Below are positions 33,331-42,318 of a DNA stretch of 64,000 bases, in pieces. The notes beneath the pieces were generated by a model, which searched no databases, was not told the DNA's origin, and worked only from the letters and a program-made list of their open reading frames with translations. Made by a program: the position numbers and the translations under genes. The first letter of the stretch is position 1, and every line of letters starts with the position of its first letter. Origin of the DNA: JANQOH01 sp965200095 (GTDB taxonomy: Bacteria > Pseudomonadota > Alphaproteobacteria > UBA7887); the NCBI GenBank assembly GCA_965200095.1, contig OZ241350.1:620001-684000 (forward strand), given 5' to 3'.

Positions 33331-34559
33331 TGCGCGACCACTTTCAGGCCGGGCCCGATCTCGGTCAGGCGGGTGACCGCTATGGCGTCGCCTTCCTCCA
33401 GCGCGCCCGCGACGAGGACCGTCCCGCCGTCGCGCGCCACCGCGTCGACCTCGCGCGCCTCCAGACGTCCGTCGACCACCGCATAAACCCGGTCGCCGTG
33501 CAGCGCCGCAGCGGGCAGCCGGGCGACGCCGCGGTAGAGGCGGTCCGGCGCGAGCACCTCGACGAACGCGCCCGGGCGCAGGGCGGCGAAGGCGGCGCTG
33601 TCGTCGGCGTGGAGCCGGGCGTAAGCGGCCACCCCGCCCGTGCCGGGGTCGACCTCGCCGTCGATGCGGGTCACCGTCGCGGCGAAGCGCTCGGTCCGCG
33701 GCCCGAGCCGCCACAGGACCGTGGCCTCGCGCCCCAGCGACTCCTGGAGCGAGCGCCCGAACGCCGCGTCGGGCAGATGGAACCGCGCCTCGAGGCCCGC
33801 GCTGCCGATGAGCCGACCGACCCGGTCGCCTTCGCGCAGCCGCTCTCCCAGCTGCGCCGCGGGGTCGGCGATCCAGCCGTCGAACGGCGCCCGCAGAACG
33901 GTGTCTTCGAGCGCCCTGGCGGCGCGCGCCGTCGCCGCTTCAAGGCGCGCGATCGCCGCCTCCCCCTGCGCGATCCGCGCCGTCAGCACGTCGATGTCCC
34001 GCTGCCGCTGGATATGCCGCGAACGCGCCTGGCTGAGCGTCATGCGCGCTTCGTCGAGTCCTCGTTCCGACACGGCGGCGCCGACCAGCGACTCACGGCG
34101 GGCGAGGTCGCGGGCGCCGATCGCCACCTGCCGGGCGTCCTCGACGAGCAACTCGCGCTCGCTGCTCAGGCGGGCGCGGGTTTCCGCAAGCTGCGCGCGC
34201 GCCTCGTCGCGCGCCGCCGTCCGTTCGGCGAGCGCCTGTTCGTAGTCGAACGGGTCCACCGCCAGGAGTTCGGTCCCGGCGCTCACCTCGGCGCCGTCCG
34301 CAAACGCCTCGCCGATGCGGATCGCCGGTCCGGCCGCCGGCGCGCGCAGTTCGATCTCCCGCCCGGCCGCAATCTCGCCGTAGAACCGCAGTATCGGGCG
34401 GACATCCTCGAAATGCGCCGGGACGGTCTCGATGGGCCAGGCGCGCTCTGCCGCCGGACGGGCTTCGGTGCGCTCACGGGTCGCGGTGAGAAAGCCGGCT
34501 ATGGCGAAAGCGCCGGCGAGGATGAGGATCGGCAGGGCGATCTTCAGCGGCCGGACCAT
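33327..34559 (-). CDS. RND efflux periplasmic adaptor subunit (HlyD/MFP family)
   Basis: A 410-residue adaptor with an N-terminal membrane anchor (IALPILILAGAFAIAGFLTA), a lipoyl half-motif GEIAAGREIELRAPAAGP, a long alpha-hairpin (about residues 100-220, many Glu/Ala/Arg heptads) and the second lipoyl half LRAPFDGWIADPAAQLG. A beta-barrel and membrane-proximal domain follow (VEVLAPDRLYRGVARLPAAA). It links the inner-membrane pump to an outer-membrane channel. The ATG has an AGAGAGGCCGC ribosome site; it is 84 bases after the ABC ATPase gene. Confidence 0.92.
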   Translation of the reverse strand: MVRPLKIALPILILAGAFAIAGFLTATRERTEARPAAERAWPIETVPAHFEDVRPILRFYGEIAAGREIELRAPAAGPAIRIGEAFADGAEVSAGTELLAVDPFDYEQALAERTAARDEARAQLAETRARLSSERELLVEDARQVAIGARDLARRESLVGAAVSERGLDEARMTLSQARSRHIQRQRDIDVLTARIAQGEAAIARLEAATARAARALEDTVLRAPFDGWIADPAAQLGERLREGDRVGRLIGSAGLEARFHLPDAAFGRSLQESLGREATVLWRLGPRTERFAATVTRIDGEVDPGTGGVAAYARLHADDSAAFAALRPGAFVEVLAPDRLYRGVARLPAAALHGDRVYAVVDGRLEAREVDAVARDGGTVLVAGALEEGDAIAVTRLTEIGPGLKVVAQ

Positions 34560-34643
34560 GCGGCCTCTCTGTCGCGTGCGGGATGGCGAACATAGGCGCG
34601 GCGCAGCGGCGGTTCAATTCGGCGGCGCCCGCGTCCCTCGCGT

Positions 34644-35384
34644 CTACGCGGCCGCGTTCCCCCGGCTGGCGGCGACGAGCGCTCGCGTCCAGGGGTGAAG
34701 TCCCTCGCCCGAACGCAGGCGCGCCGCGGGGACAATGTCGACCGTGCGGCCCGCGCGCATCGTCATCGCGGTATCGCAAAAGCCGGCGACGACGGCGAGA
34801 TCGTGGCTCACGAACAACATCGTCGCGCCGCTCTCGCGCCGCAGCCGCGCCAGCAATTCGAGAATCCGCGCCTGGTTCGACACGTCCAGCGCGGCGGTGG
34901 GTTCGTCGAGCAGCAGCACCGACGGCGCCAGCATGAGCGCCCGGGCGATCGCCGCCCGCTGCCGCTGGCCGCCCGACAGCTGGTTCGGGTAGCGGAAGCG
35001 GAGCCCGGCGTCGAGACCGACACGCGCGAGCGCTTCCGTGACCCGCTTCTCGCGGTCGCCGAGACCGTGTATCCGCAAGGGCTCGGCCAGCGCGCCGGCG
35101 ACGGTCCGGCGCGGATGCAGCGAGTCCGAAGGGTCCTGGAACACCATCTGCACGCGCCGCGCCCGTTCGCGGCGGTCGAGCGCCGCCAGCGACGCCCCGG
35201 CGAGGGTCACGCGCCCCGCCTGGGGCGCAACGAGACCGGCGATAGCGCGCAACAGGGTGGTCTTGCCGCAGCCGGATTCGCCGACCAGCCCCCACGCCGC
35301 CCCCTGCGGCACGACGAAAGACACGCCGTCGACGGCGGCGCCCACCGGGTCGAACGCCACCCGCAGCCCGGAAACCTCTATCAC
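34644..35384 (-). CDS. Opp/Dpp-type ABC transporter ATP-binding protein (DppF-like)
   Basis: A 246-residue ATPase with Walker A GESGCGKTTLL, Q-loop VFQDPSDSLHPRRTV, signature LSGGQRQRAAIARAL, Walker B VLLLDEPTAALD and switch His SHDLAVVAG. The SLHPR word after the Q-loop is typical of peptide/nickel importers of the OppF/DppF class. It lacks much of the usual C-terminal oligopeptide-transporter extension, ending soon after GLHPWTRALVAA. The GTG start overlaps the preceding ATPase stop. Confidence 0.92.
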   Translation of the reverse strand: MIEVSGLRVAFDPVGAAVDGVSFVVPQGAAWGLVGESGCGKTTLLRAIAGLVAPQAGRVTLAGASLAALDRRERARRVQMVFQDPSDSLHPRRTVAGALAEPLRIHGLGDREKRVTEALARVGLDAGLRFRYPNQLSGGQRQRAAIARALMLAPSVLLLDEPTAALDVSNQARILELLARLRRESGATMLFVSHDLAVVAGFCDTAMTMRAGRTVDIVPAARLRSGEGLHPWTRALVAASRGNAAA

Positions 35385-36217
35385 GACGGGCCGGGCGCCG
35401 GGGCCGGGCGGTCGAGCCGCGGCGAAACGGCGAGCAAATGCCGCGTGTATCGATGCCGGGCCGGCGCCCCGCGCGGCAGTTCCTCCACGACGCCGCCGTC
35501 GCGCATGACCAGCATCCGGTCGCAATAGCGGGAGACGAGCGGCAGGTCGTGGCCGATCAGGATCACCCCCATGCCGCGCGCGCGCACCTGTTCGTCGATA
35601 ACCGCGAGCACGCTGCTCCGCGCCATGACATCGAGCGCCGATGTGGGTTCGTCGGCGATCAGCAGCGCCGGGTCGGGCGCCAGCGCCGCGGCGATCGCCG
35701 CGCGCTGGGCCAGTCCGCCGGAAAGTTCGTGCGGGAAGGCCCGCCACACCCGCTCCGGGTCGGCGACGCGCACCGACTCGAGAGTCTCCAGGCCGCGCTC
35801 GCGCGCCGCGCGGCGGGACAGACGGCGACGATGCCGCAGGGTTTCCGCAATCTGCGTCCCCACCCGCATGACCGGGTTGAGCGCCTGCCGGGGGTCCTGA
35901 AGGATCATCGACGCCGTGCGCCCGCGAAGCGGCGCCGCGCGCAGGGACAGTTCGCGGCCACGCAGCGGCGCCCCGCCGCACAGTTCGTGGCCGTCCAGAC
36001 TCAGGCGGCGCGCGGTCACGCGCGCGTCGGGCGGCAGAAGGCCAAGAAGGCAGCGCCCCGCGGTCGACTTGCCGGCCCCCGACTCGCCCACGATTCCGAG
36101 GCGTTCGCGCCCCATGCGGAAGGCGACGCGGTCGAGGGCGCGGACGCTGCGGAAGGCGCCGGGCAGTTCCACCGATAATTCGTCGACCCGGACGAGCGGA
36201 GCGGATGCGCCGGTCAT
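35381..36217 (-). CDS. Opp/Dpp-type ABC transporter ATP-binding protein (DppD-like)
   Basis: A 278-residue ATPase: Walker A GESGAGKSTAGRCLLG, Q-loop MILQDPRQALNPVMRVG, signature LSGGLAQRAAIAAAL, Walker B LLIADEPTSALDV and His-loop IGHDLPLVSRYCDRMLVM. The ALNPVMRVG segment marks the DppD/OppD class. The ATG at 36217 overlaps the upstream permease stop as ATGA. It forms the heterodimeric ATPase with the next gene. Confidence 0.92.
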   Translation of the reverse strand: MTGASAPLVRVDELSVELPGAFRSVRALDRVAFRMGRERLGIVGESGAGKSTAGRCLLGLLPPDARVTARRLSLDGHELCGGAPLRGRELSLRAAPLRGRTASMILQDPRQALNPVMRVGTQIAETLRHRRRLSRRAARERGLETLESVRVADPERVWRAFPHELSGGLAQRAAIAAALAPDPALLIADEPTSALDVMARSSVLAVIDEQVRARGMGVILIGHDLPLVSRYCDRMLVMRDGGVVEELPRGAPARHRYTRHLLAVSPRLDRPAPAPGPS

Positions 36218-37113
36218 CGCACGCGGGGGTCGAGCAGGTCGCGCAGACCGTCGCCCAGCAGGTTGAACCCCATACTCACGACGACGATGGCGGCGCCGGG
36301 GCCGACGGCGAGCCACCAGCTGTCGAACAGATATTCGCGGCCTTCCGCGATCATCGCGCCCCATTCGGCGGCGGGCGGCTGCGCGCCCAGGCCGAGGAAG
36401 CCGAGGCCCGCCGCCGCCAGCACGATCCCCGCCATGTCGAGACCGACGCGCACGACGACCGAGTCGAGACACAGCGGCATGACGTGGCGGAAGACCACGC
36501 GCGGCGGCGAGGCGCCCGCCAGACGGGCGGCGGCGATGAAGTCGGCGCGACGCAGGCGGAGCGTTTCGGCGCGCGCCACGCGGGCATAGGCGGGCCAGGA
36601 CGTCGCGGCGATGGCGAACGCGGCGTTCTCCAGCCCCGGCCCCAGCGCCGCGGCGAGCGCCAGCGCCAGCACGAGGCGCGGAAAGGCGAGCACCACATCG
36701 GTCAGACGCATGAGAACGATGTCGGCGACGCCCCCGGCGTAGCCTGCGACGCAGCCCAGCGCGAGCCCCGCCGGCGCGGCGATGAGCGGGACCAGAAAGG
36801 CGATTTCGAGCGTTGTCCGGCTGCCGTGGATCAGGCGCGAGGCGACATCGCGGCCCAGCGCGTCCGTGCCCAGCCAGTGGTCCGCGCCGGGGGGCGCCAG
36901 ACGCCGCGCGAGGTCCTGCGCGTCGGGCGCGTGCGGCGCGAGCCACGGCGCGGCGGCGGCGCAGACGAGCAACAGCGCGACGACCGCGAGTCCCGACAGC
37001 GCCAGCGGGTTGCGCGCCAGAGCCCGTGCGCCGGCGTAGAGCCGCGCGCAACGGGCCTGAAGCGCCGAGGAGGGCCGGTCGCTCGTCAGCCAGGCCGCCG
37101 CGCGCCCGGTCAC
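36214..37113 (-). CDS. Opp/Dpp-type ABC transporter permease (DppC-like)
   Basis: A 299-residue permease with an N-terminal helix (NPLALSGLAVVALLLVCAA), the DppC hallmark HWLGTDALGRDVASRLIHGS and the EAA-type loop ETLRLRRADFIAAARLAGAS. It ends GFNLLGDGLRDLLDPRVR, as expected. The start is a GTG overlapping the DppB stop. It makes the second half of the membrane pore. Confidence 0.93.
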   Translation of the reverse strand: MTGRAAAWLTSDRPSSALQARCARLYAGARALARNPLALSGLAVVALLLVCAAAAPWLAPHAPDAQDLARRLAPPGADHWLGTDALGRDVASRLIHGSRTTLEIAFLVPLIAAPAGLALGCVAGYAGGVADIVLMRLTDVVLAFPRLVLALALAAALGPGLENAAFAIAATSWPAYARVARAETLRLRRADFIAAARLAGASPPRVVFRHVMPLCLDSVVVRVGLDMAGIVLAAAGLGFLGLGAQPPAAEWGAMIAEGREYLFDSWWLAVGPGAAIVVVSMGFNLLGDGLRDLLDPRVR

Positions 37114-38159
37114 GCGGCGGCCCGGCCGATCCGCGGGTCGAGCCGGCGATAGAGCAGGTCGGCGGCGAGGTTCAGACCGACGAAGACGACCCCGATCACC
37201 AGCGTCGCGCCGAGGACGGCGTTCATGTCGGCGTTGAGCAGCGCCGCGGTCAGGTAGCCGCCGAGGCCGGGCCAGGCGAAGACCGTCTCGGTGAGCACCG
37301 AACCTTCGAGCAAGGCGCCCCAGGACAGCGCGACGACGGTGACCAGCGGCACGGCCGTGTTGCCCAGCGCGTGCCGCCACACCACGCGCGCTTCCGAAAG
37401 TCCCCGCGCGCGCGCCGCCAGCACGTAGTCCGTCGCCAGTTGCTCGATCATGAAACTGCGGGTCATCCGCGCGATATAGGCCATCGAGAAATAGCCGAGT
37501 ATCGACGCCGGCAGCGCCATATGCGCCAGCGCGTCGCGGGCGATCCTCCATTCCCCGGCGAGCATCGAGTCGAGGACCAGCAATCCGGTCGCCGCCGGCA
37601 CGAGGTCTTCGTAGATCACGTCGAGGCGCCCCGGTCCCGCCGCCCAGCCGAGGGTGGCGTAGAAGACCAGCAGCGCGATCATCCCGAGCCAGAACGTCGG
37701 CGCCGAATATCCGAACAGCGTAACGACGCGCAGAACGAAATCGGGCCAGCGCCCGCGGCGCGCGGCGGCGACGACGCCGGCGGGAACCCCGAACGCCAGC
37801 CCTATCGCCATCGCCGCGGTGGCGAGCTCGACGGTGGCGGGAAAGAAGCGGGCGATGTCCTCCGCGACCGGGCGCGAGGTGACGGTGCTGACGCCCAGAT
37901 CGCCGCGCAGCGCGTCGGCGGCATAGGCGGCGAACTGCTCGGGCAGCGGCCGGTCGAGCCCCAGCGCCCGCCGCGCCGCCTCGTAGGCTTCGGGCCCCGC
38001 CCGGTCGCCGACCGCCGCGAGCGCCGGGTCGATGGGCGCCGCCCGCCCGATGAGGAAGGTCACCAGCAACAGGCCGAACAGCGTCGCGGCGACGGCGGCG
38101 AGCGTGCGCGCGGCGCCTTTCGCGACCGCCGCAGGCCGCGACCGCGGGCGCGCCGACAC
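37110..38159 (-). CDS. Opp/Dpp-type ABC transporter permease (DppB-like)
   Basis: A 349-residue permease with six helices. The start VAATLFGLLLVTFLIGRAAP is followed by ARRALGLDRPLPEQFAAYAA and the EAA loop ATDYVLAARARGLSEARVVW. The middle includes GYSAPTFWLGMIALLVFYAT, a DppB hallmark. The GTG at 38159 is next to the stop of a lipoprotein gene. No periplasmic binding protein is found in this cluster. Confidence 0.93.
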   Translation of the reverse strand: MSARPRSRPAAVAKGAARTLAAVAATLFGLLLVTFLIGRAAPIDPALAAVGDRAGPEAYEAARRALGLDRPLPEQFAAYAADALRGDLGVSTVTSRPVAEDIARFFPATVELATAAMAIGLAFGVPAGVVAAARRGRWPDFVLRVVTLFGYSAPTFWLGMIALLVFYATLGWAAGPGRLDVIYEDLVPAATGLLVLDSMLAGEWRIARDALAHMALPASILGYFSMAYIARMTRSFMIEQLATDYVLAARARGLSEARVVWRHALGNTAVPLVTVVALSWGALLEGSVLTETVFAWPGLGGYLTAALLNADMNAVLGATLVIGVVFVGLNLAADLLYRRLDPRIGRAAA

Positions 38160-38711
38160 TCAGCGTCCCCCGAACATGCGCCGGGCCATGTCGCGGAGCA
38201 GCGACACGAAATCGCGGTCGCCCAGCCCCGCGCTCCTCGAAAACCGCCCGCGGACCCCGGCGGCCGCCCGGTCGGAACGGCAGAACGCCATGACCGTCGG
38301 GACCTCCGCCGCGTGCGCCGCGGTCGGGACCCGGCCGCCGCGCGCGCACAGCGTCTTCGGTCCCACCCACGCCGGCGGCCCGAACGCCACGATCAGGGAG
38401 ACATCGTCGCGGACTCCCGGTTCGGGGCGGACCGCGAAACGCACGTCCGCCGTCGGAAAGGCGCTGTGCAGCGCCGCGGCGACGACGCTCGCCAGGGTTT
38501 CCGGAGATGTCCCGAAGGGGTTGCCGGCGACGACAGTGGCGACGGTCCGGCTCCCGGTTCCCGCGCCGACGAGGTAACCCATGGGGTCCTCGCGGTAGCG
38601 CTTGACGTCGGTGATGCGGTCGCCGCCGCAGGCGCCGGCGGCGACCGTCAGCGCGGCCGCGGCGCAGAGGCGCAGCGCGGCGCGGGCCGCGCGGGTCGTA
38701 TTGCGCGTCAT
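38160..38711 (-). CDS. putative lipoprotein of unknown function
   Basis: A 183-residue protein with a signal sequence and lipobox (AAALTVAAGACGGD, lipidated cysteine near residue 30). The mature part includes TVATVVAGNPFGTSPETLAS and SLIVAFGPP, resembling uncharacterised alphaproteobacterial lipoproteins with a VVAGNPF motif. It has two later cysteines (TLCARGG and MAFCRS). It overlaps the parE stop by four bases and abuts dppB, so it is co-transcribed with both. It is not a substrate-binding protein by length. Confidence 0.75.
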   Translation of the reverse strand: MTRNTTRAARAALRLCAAAALTVAAGACGGDRITDVKRYREDPMGYLVGAGTGSRTVATVVAGNPFGTSPETLASVVAAALHSAFPTADVRFAVRPEPGVRDDVSLIVAFGPPAWVGPKTLCARGGRVPTAAHAAEVPTVMAFCRSDRAAAGVRGRFSRSAGLGDRDFVSLLRDMARRMFGGR

Positions 38712-40690
38712 ATGTCGAGGTCCCGGACTTCGGCTGCGCGGTCGCGGATGAAGGCCATGCGCCGGTCGGCGACGCGCCCCATGAGGTCCTCCACGCGGCG
38801 CGCCGTCGGCGCCTCGGCTTCGGGGTCGATCTCCACGCGCAGCAGCGTCCGCGTGCGCGGGTCCATCGTCGTCGCCTTGAGCTGCGCCGGCGGCATTTCG
38901 CCGAGACCCTTGAAACGGCCGATCTCCACCTTCGCTCCCTCCCTGAACGCGCTCTTGCGCAATGCCTCGCGGTGCGCGTCGTCGCGCGCATACACCGTGG
39001 TCGCGCCGTGGGTCAGACGGTAGAGCGGCGGCTGCGCGAGGTGGAGATGCCCGTTGCGGACGAGTTCCGGCATTTCGCGGTAGAAGAAGGTGATCAGCAG
39101 CGATGCGATATGGGCCCCGTCGACATCGGCGTCGGTCATGACGATAACGCGCTCGTAACGCAGGTCTTCTTCGCGGTAACTGTCGCCGGCGCCGCAGCCG
39201 AGGGCGCGGATGAGGTCGACGAGCTCCTTGTTGGCGCGCAATTTTTCCGGCGTCGCCGAGGCGACGTTGAGGATTTTGCCGCGCAGCGCGAGGACGGCCT
39301 GCGTCTCGCGGTCGCGCGCCTGTTTCGCCGAACCGCCGGCGGAATCGCCCTCCACGAGGAAGACTTCGGTGCCGTCCGCGGCGGCGCGCGAGCAATCGGC
39401 GAGCTTGCCGGGAAGGCGCAGTTTGCGCGTCGCCGACTGCCGCGCGATCTCGCGCTCGCGACGCCGGCGCAGACGCTCCCCGGCGCGCTCCACAACATGC
39501 GCCAGCAAGGCGTTGGCCGCTTCCGGGTCCTGCGCCAGCCAGTGGTCGAAATGGTCGCGCACCGTCGCCTCGACGCGCCGCGTCGCGTCGGGCGACGACA
39601 GGCGCTCCTTGGTCTGGCCCTGGAATTGCGGGTCGGCGATGAAAAGCGAGAGCAGGCCGCGCGCGCCGGCGAGGGCGTCCTCGGCGGCGATATCTTTCGC
39701 GCGCCGGTTCTTCGCGCGTTCGCCGTGGCCGCGCAGGCTCTTCGCGAGCGCCGCGCGCAACCCTGCCTCGTGGGTCCCGCCGGCCGGCGTCGGCACGGTG
39801 TTGCAATAGCTGCGCAAGAAGCCGCGGTCGCCGTCTGCGCCCCACGCCAGCGCCCATTCGACGCGCCCGGCCGCGCCGCCGGCGAGCGCCGCCTCGCCGC
39901 AAAACGGCCGCGCGGTGACGCACTCCGCCCCCTCGAGAACGCTGTCGAGATAATCGCCCAGGCCGCCGGGGAAATGCAGCACCGCGCGCGCCGGAGTCTC
40001 ATCGTCGCCGTGAAGCGCGCCGGGCGCGCATTTCCAGCGCACTTCCACGCCGCGGAACAGATACGCCTTCGAGCGCGCCATGCGATAGAGCGCCGCCGGG
40101 CGAAATCGCGCCGCTTCGGGGAAGATCGTGCGGTCGGGCGTGAAGCTTATGCCCGTCCCCCGCCGGTTCGGCGCGTTGCCGCAGGCCTCCACCCCGCCCG
40201 TCGGCGCGCCGCGGCGGTAAGTCTGGCGCCAGGCGCGGCGGTCGCGCGCGACCTCGACGGTCAGCGTATCGGCAAGCGCGTTGACGACCGACAACCCGAC
40301 GCCGTGCAGGCCGCCCGCCGTGTCGTAGCTCGAACCCGAGAACTTGCCGCCCGAATGCAACGTGGTGAGGATGACTTCCAGCGCCGACTTGTCGGGGAAT
40401 TTCGGATGCGCGTCGACGGGGATGCCGCGCCCGTTGTCGCGCACCGTCACCGTGTCGTCGGCGCCGAGCTCCAGGTCGATGAAACTCGCGTGGCCGGCGA
40501 CCGCCTCGTCCATGGCGTTGTCGAGGAGCTCGGCGACCAGATGATGCATTGCCGCCTCGTCGGACCCGCCGATATACATGCCGGGGCGGCGGCGGACCGG
40601 CTCCAGGCCCTCGAGGACCTCGATGTCCCGGGCCGAATAATCGCCGCCGCCGGCGGCGGAGGGATCGGGAGTGGAAAACAGGTCCGCCAT
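38708..40690 (-). CDS. parE: DNA topoisomerase IV subunit B
   Basis: A 660-residue GHKL-type ATPase subunit that drives chromosome decatenation with ParC. ATP-site motifs are ELLDNAMDEAVAG, DNGRGIPVDAHPKFP and YDTAGGLHGVGLSVVNALAD. The Toprim part has EVFLVEGDSAGGSAKQARDR and MTDADVDGAHIASLL. The length fits ParE rather than GyrB (about 800), and the TPEKLRANKELVDLIRALG region also fits ParE. It is divergent from the helicase gene with 251 bases between starts. parC is not in the window. Confidence 0.95.
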   Translation of the reverse strand: MADLFSTPDPSAAGGGDYSARDIEVLEGLEPVRRRPGMYIGGSDEAAMHHLVAELLDNAMDEAVAGHASFIDLELGADDTVTVRDNGRGIPVDAHPKFPDKSALEVILTTLHSGGKFSGSSYDTAGGLHGVGLSVVNALADTLTVEVARDRRAWRQTYRRGAPTGGVEACGNAPNRRGTGISFTPDRTIFPEAARFRPAALYRMARSKAYLFRGVEVRWKCAPGALHGDDETPARAVLHFPGGLGDYLDSVLEGAECVTARPFCGEAALAGGAAGRVEWALAWGADGDRGFLRSYCNTVPTPAGGTHEAGLRAALAKSLRGHGERAKNRRAKDIAAEDALAGARGLLSLFIADPQFQGQTKERLSSPDATRRVEATVRDHFDHWLAQDPEAANALLAHVVERAGERLRRRREREIARQSATRKLRLPGKLADCSRAAADGTEVFLVEGDSAGGSAKQARDRETQAVLALRGKILNVASATPEKLRANKELVDLIRALGCGAGDSYREEDLRYERVIVMTDADVDGAHIASLLITFFYREMPELVRNGHLHLAQPPLYRLTHGATTVYARDDAHREALRKSAFREGAKVEIGRFKGLGEMPPAQLKATTMDPRTRTLLRVEIDPEAEAPTARRVEDLMGRVADRRMAFIRDRAAEVRDLDI

Positions 40691-40941
40691 GGCTCCAAAG
40701 GGGCTCCGGGGCTGCCCGATACGGCCTCGACGCTTCGGCCCGGCGCGCCGGACGCCGCGACAATGCCCATTCCGCGGCGATTATATGGTGGTCGAACCCG
40801 GAACGCAAACAAGATATGGTGTGCAGGCGGCGAGGCTGCGCAGGCGTTTTCGCGATTGCTTCCGTCGCCGCGAACGGCGATAGTCGGCTCTCGCCTCCGG
40901 GCGAGCTGTATCCGCAAAAGAAGGACGCGCAAGAAACACGC

Positions 40942-42306
40942 ATGAATTTCGATGAACTGGGGCTGGTCCCCGAAACGCTGCGCGCGGTGGCCGACGCCGG
41001 CTATCGCGAGCCGACGCCGATCCAGGCGCAGGCGATCCCCATAGTGCTTCAGGGCCGCGATGTCATGGGGTGCGCGCAGACCGGCACGGGCAAGACGGCT
41101 TCGTTCACCCTGCCGATGATAGACATCCTCAGCGCCGGCCGCGCCCGCGCGCGGATGCCGCGGTCGCTGATCCTCGCCCCGACGCGCGAACTGGCGACGC
41201 AGATCGCCGAGAATTTCGAGATCTACGGGAAATATCGCAAACTCGGAATGGCGCTGCTCATCGGCGGCGTGTCGATGACGGACCAGCGCGCCGCCCTGGA
41301 GCGCGGGGTCGATGTGCTGATCGCCACGCCGGGCCGCATCCTGGACCTGTTCGAACGCGGCAACGTCCTGCTCACCGGCGTGAAGATTCTCGTCATCGAC
41401 GAAGCCGACCGGATGCTCGACATGGGCTTCATCCCCGATGTGGAGCGCATCGTCGACCTGGTTTCGACGGTCCGCCAGACGCTCATGTTCTCCGCCACCA
41501 TGCCGCCGGAGATCCGCCGCCTGGCGGACAAGTTCCTCTCTTCCCCGAAGGAAATATCGGTGGCCCCGCCGGCCTCGCCGGCGGACCTCGTGGAGCAGTC
41601 CCTGGTCGGGACGACGGGGCGCGACAAGCGGAGCGCGCTGCGCGCCCTGCTGCGCGCCGAAGCGGTCGAGAACGCCCTCGTCTTCTGCAACCGGAAGAGG
41701 GATGTCGATGTCCTCGACCGGTCGTTGCGGCGGCACGGTTTCTCCAGCGCGGCGCTGCACGGCGACATGCCGCAGCCGGCGCGTATCGAGACGCTGGAGG
41801 CGTTCAAGGCGGGCGCCGTCACCCTGCTGGTGGCGACCGACGTGGCCGGGCGCGGCCTCGATATCCGGGGGCTGAGCCACGTGTTCAATTTCGACGTGCC
41901 GCTGCACGCCGAGGATTACGTCCACCGCATCGGGCGGACGGGGCGCGCCGGGCGACGCGGCATCGCCGTTACCCTCGCCACTCCGGAAGACGGCAAATTC
42001 GTCGCCGCGATCGCGGCGCTGATCGGGCGCGACATCCCGCGCGTCGCGCCCCCGCAAGGCGCGAACGGGGCGCCGCGCGACGAGCCGGAAGCCGACCCGG
42101 CGCCCCGGGCGCGAACGGCGAAAGGGCCGGCGCGCCGCGCGCGCGCCGCCGCCCCGCGTGCGGAACCGCGCCCGAAGGAACGCCCCGGGACCCGCGCCCG
42201 GGGCGCCGGCAAGGACGCCGCGCGGGAGCCGGCCGAAGGCCGCGTCGTCGGCATGGGCGACCACGTCCCGGCGTTCCTGCTGACGCCGCTCCGCGCCTCC
42301 GGCTGA
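40942..42306 (+). CDS. DEAD-box RNA helicase, RhlE-like
   Basis: A 454-residue helicase: Q motif FDELGLVPETLRAVADAGY with PTPIQAQAIP, Walker A AQTGTGKTASFTLPM, PTRELATQI, VIDEADRMLDMGF, FSATMPPEIRR, and in domain 2 ALVFCNRKRDVDVL, TDVAGRGLDI and HRIGRTGRAGRRG. The tail of about 90 residues is rich in Arg, Ala, Pro and Lys, as in RhlE proteins, and probably binds RNA. The ATG at 40942 is in a 251-base divergent region. No strong ribosome site is seen (GCAAGAAACACGC). Confidence 0.93.
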   Translation: MNFDELGLVPETLRAVADAGYREPTPIQAQAIPIVLQGRDVMGCAQTGTGKTASFTLPMIDILSAGRARARMPRSLILAPTRELATQIAENFEIYGKYRKLGMALLIGGVSMTDQRAALERGVDVLIATPGRILDLFERGNVLLTGVKILVIDEADRMLDMGFIPDVERIVDLVSTVRQTLMFSATMPPEIRRLADKFLSSPKEISVAPPASPADLVEQSLVGTTGRDKRSALRALLRAEAVENALVFCNRKRDVDVLDRSLRRHGFSSAALHGDMPQPARIETLEAFKAGAVTLLVATDVAGRGLDIRGLSHVFNFDVPLHAEDYVHRIGRTGRAGRRGIAVTLATPEDGKFVAAIAALIGRDIPRVAPPQGANGAPRDEPEADPAPRARTAKGPARRARAAAPRAEPRPKERPGTRARGAGKDAAREPAEGRVVGMGDHVPAFLLTPLRASG

Positions 42307-42318
42307 ACCGCCGCGGCG

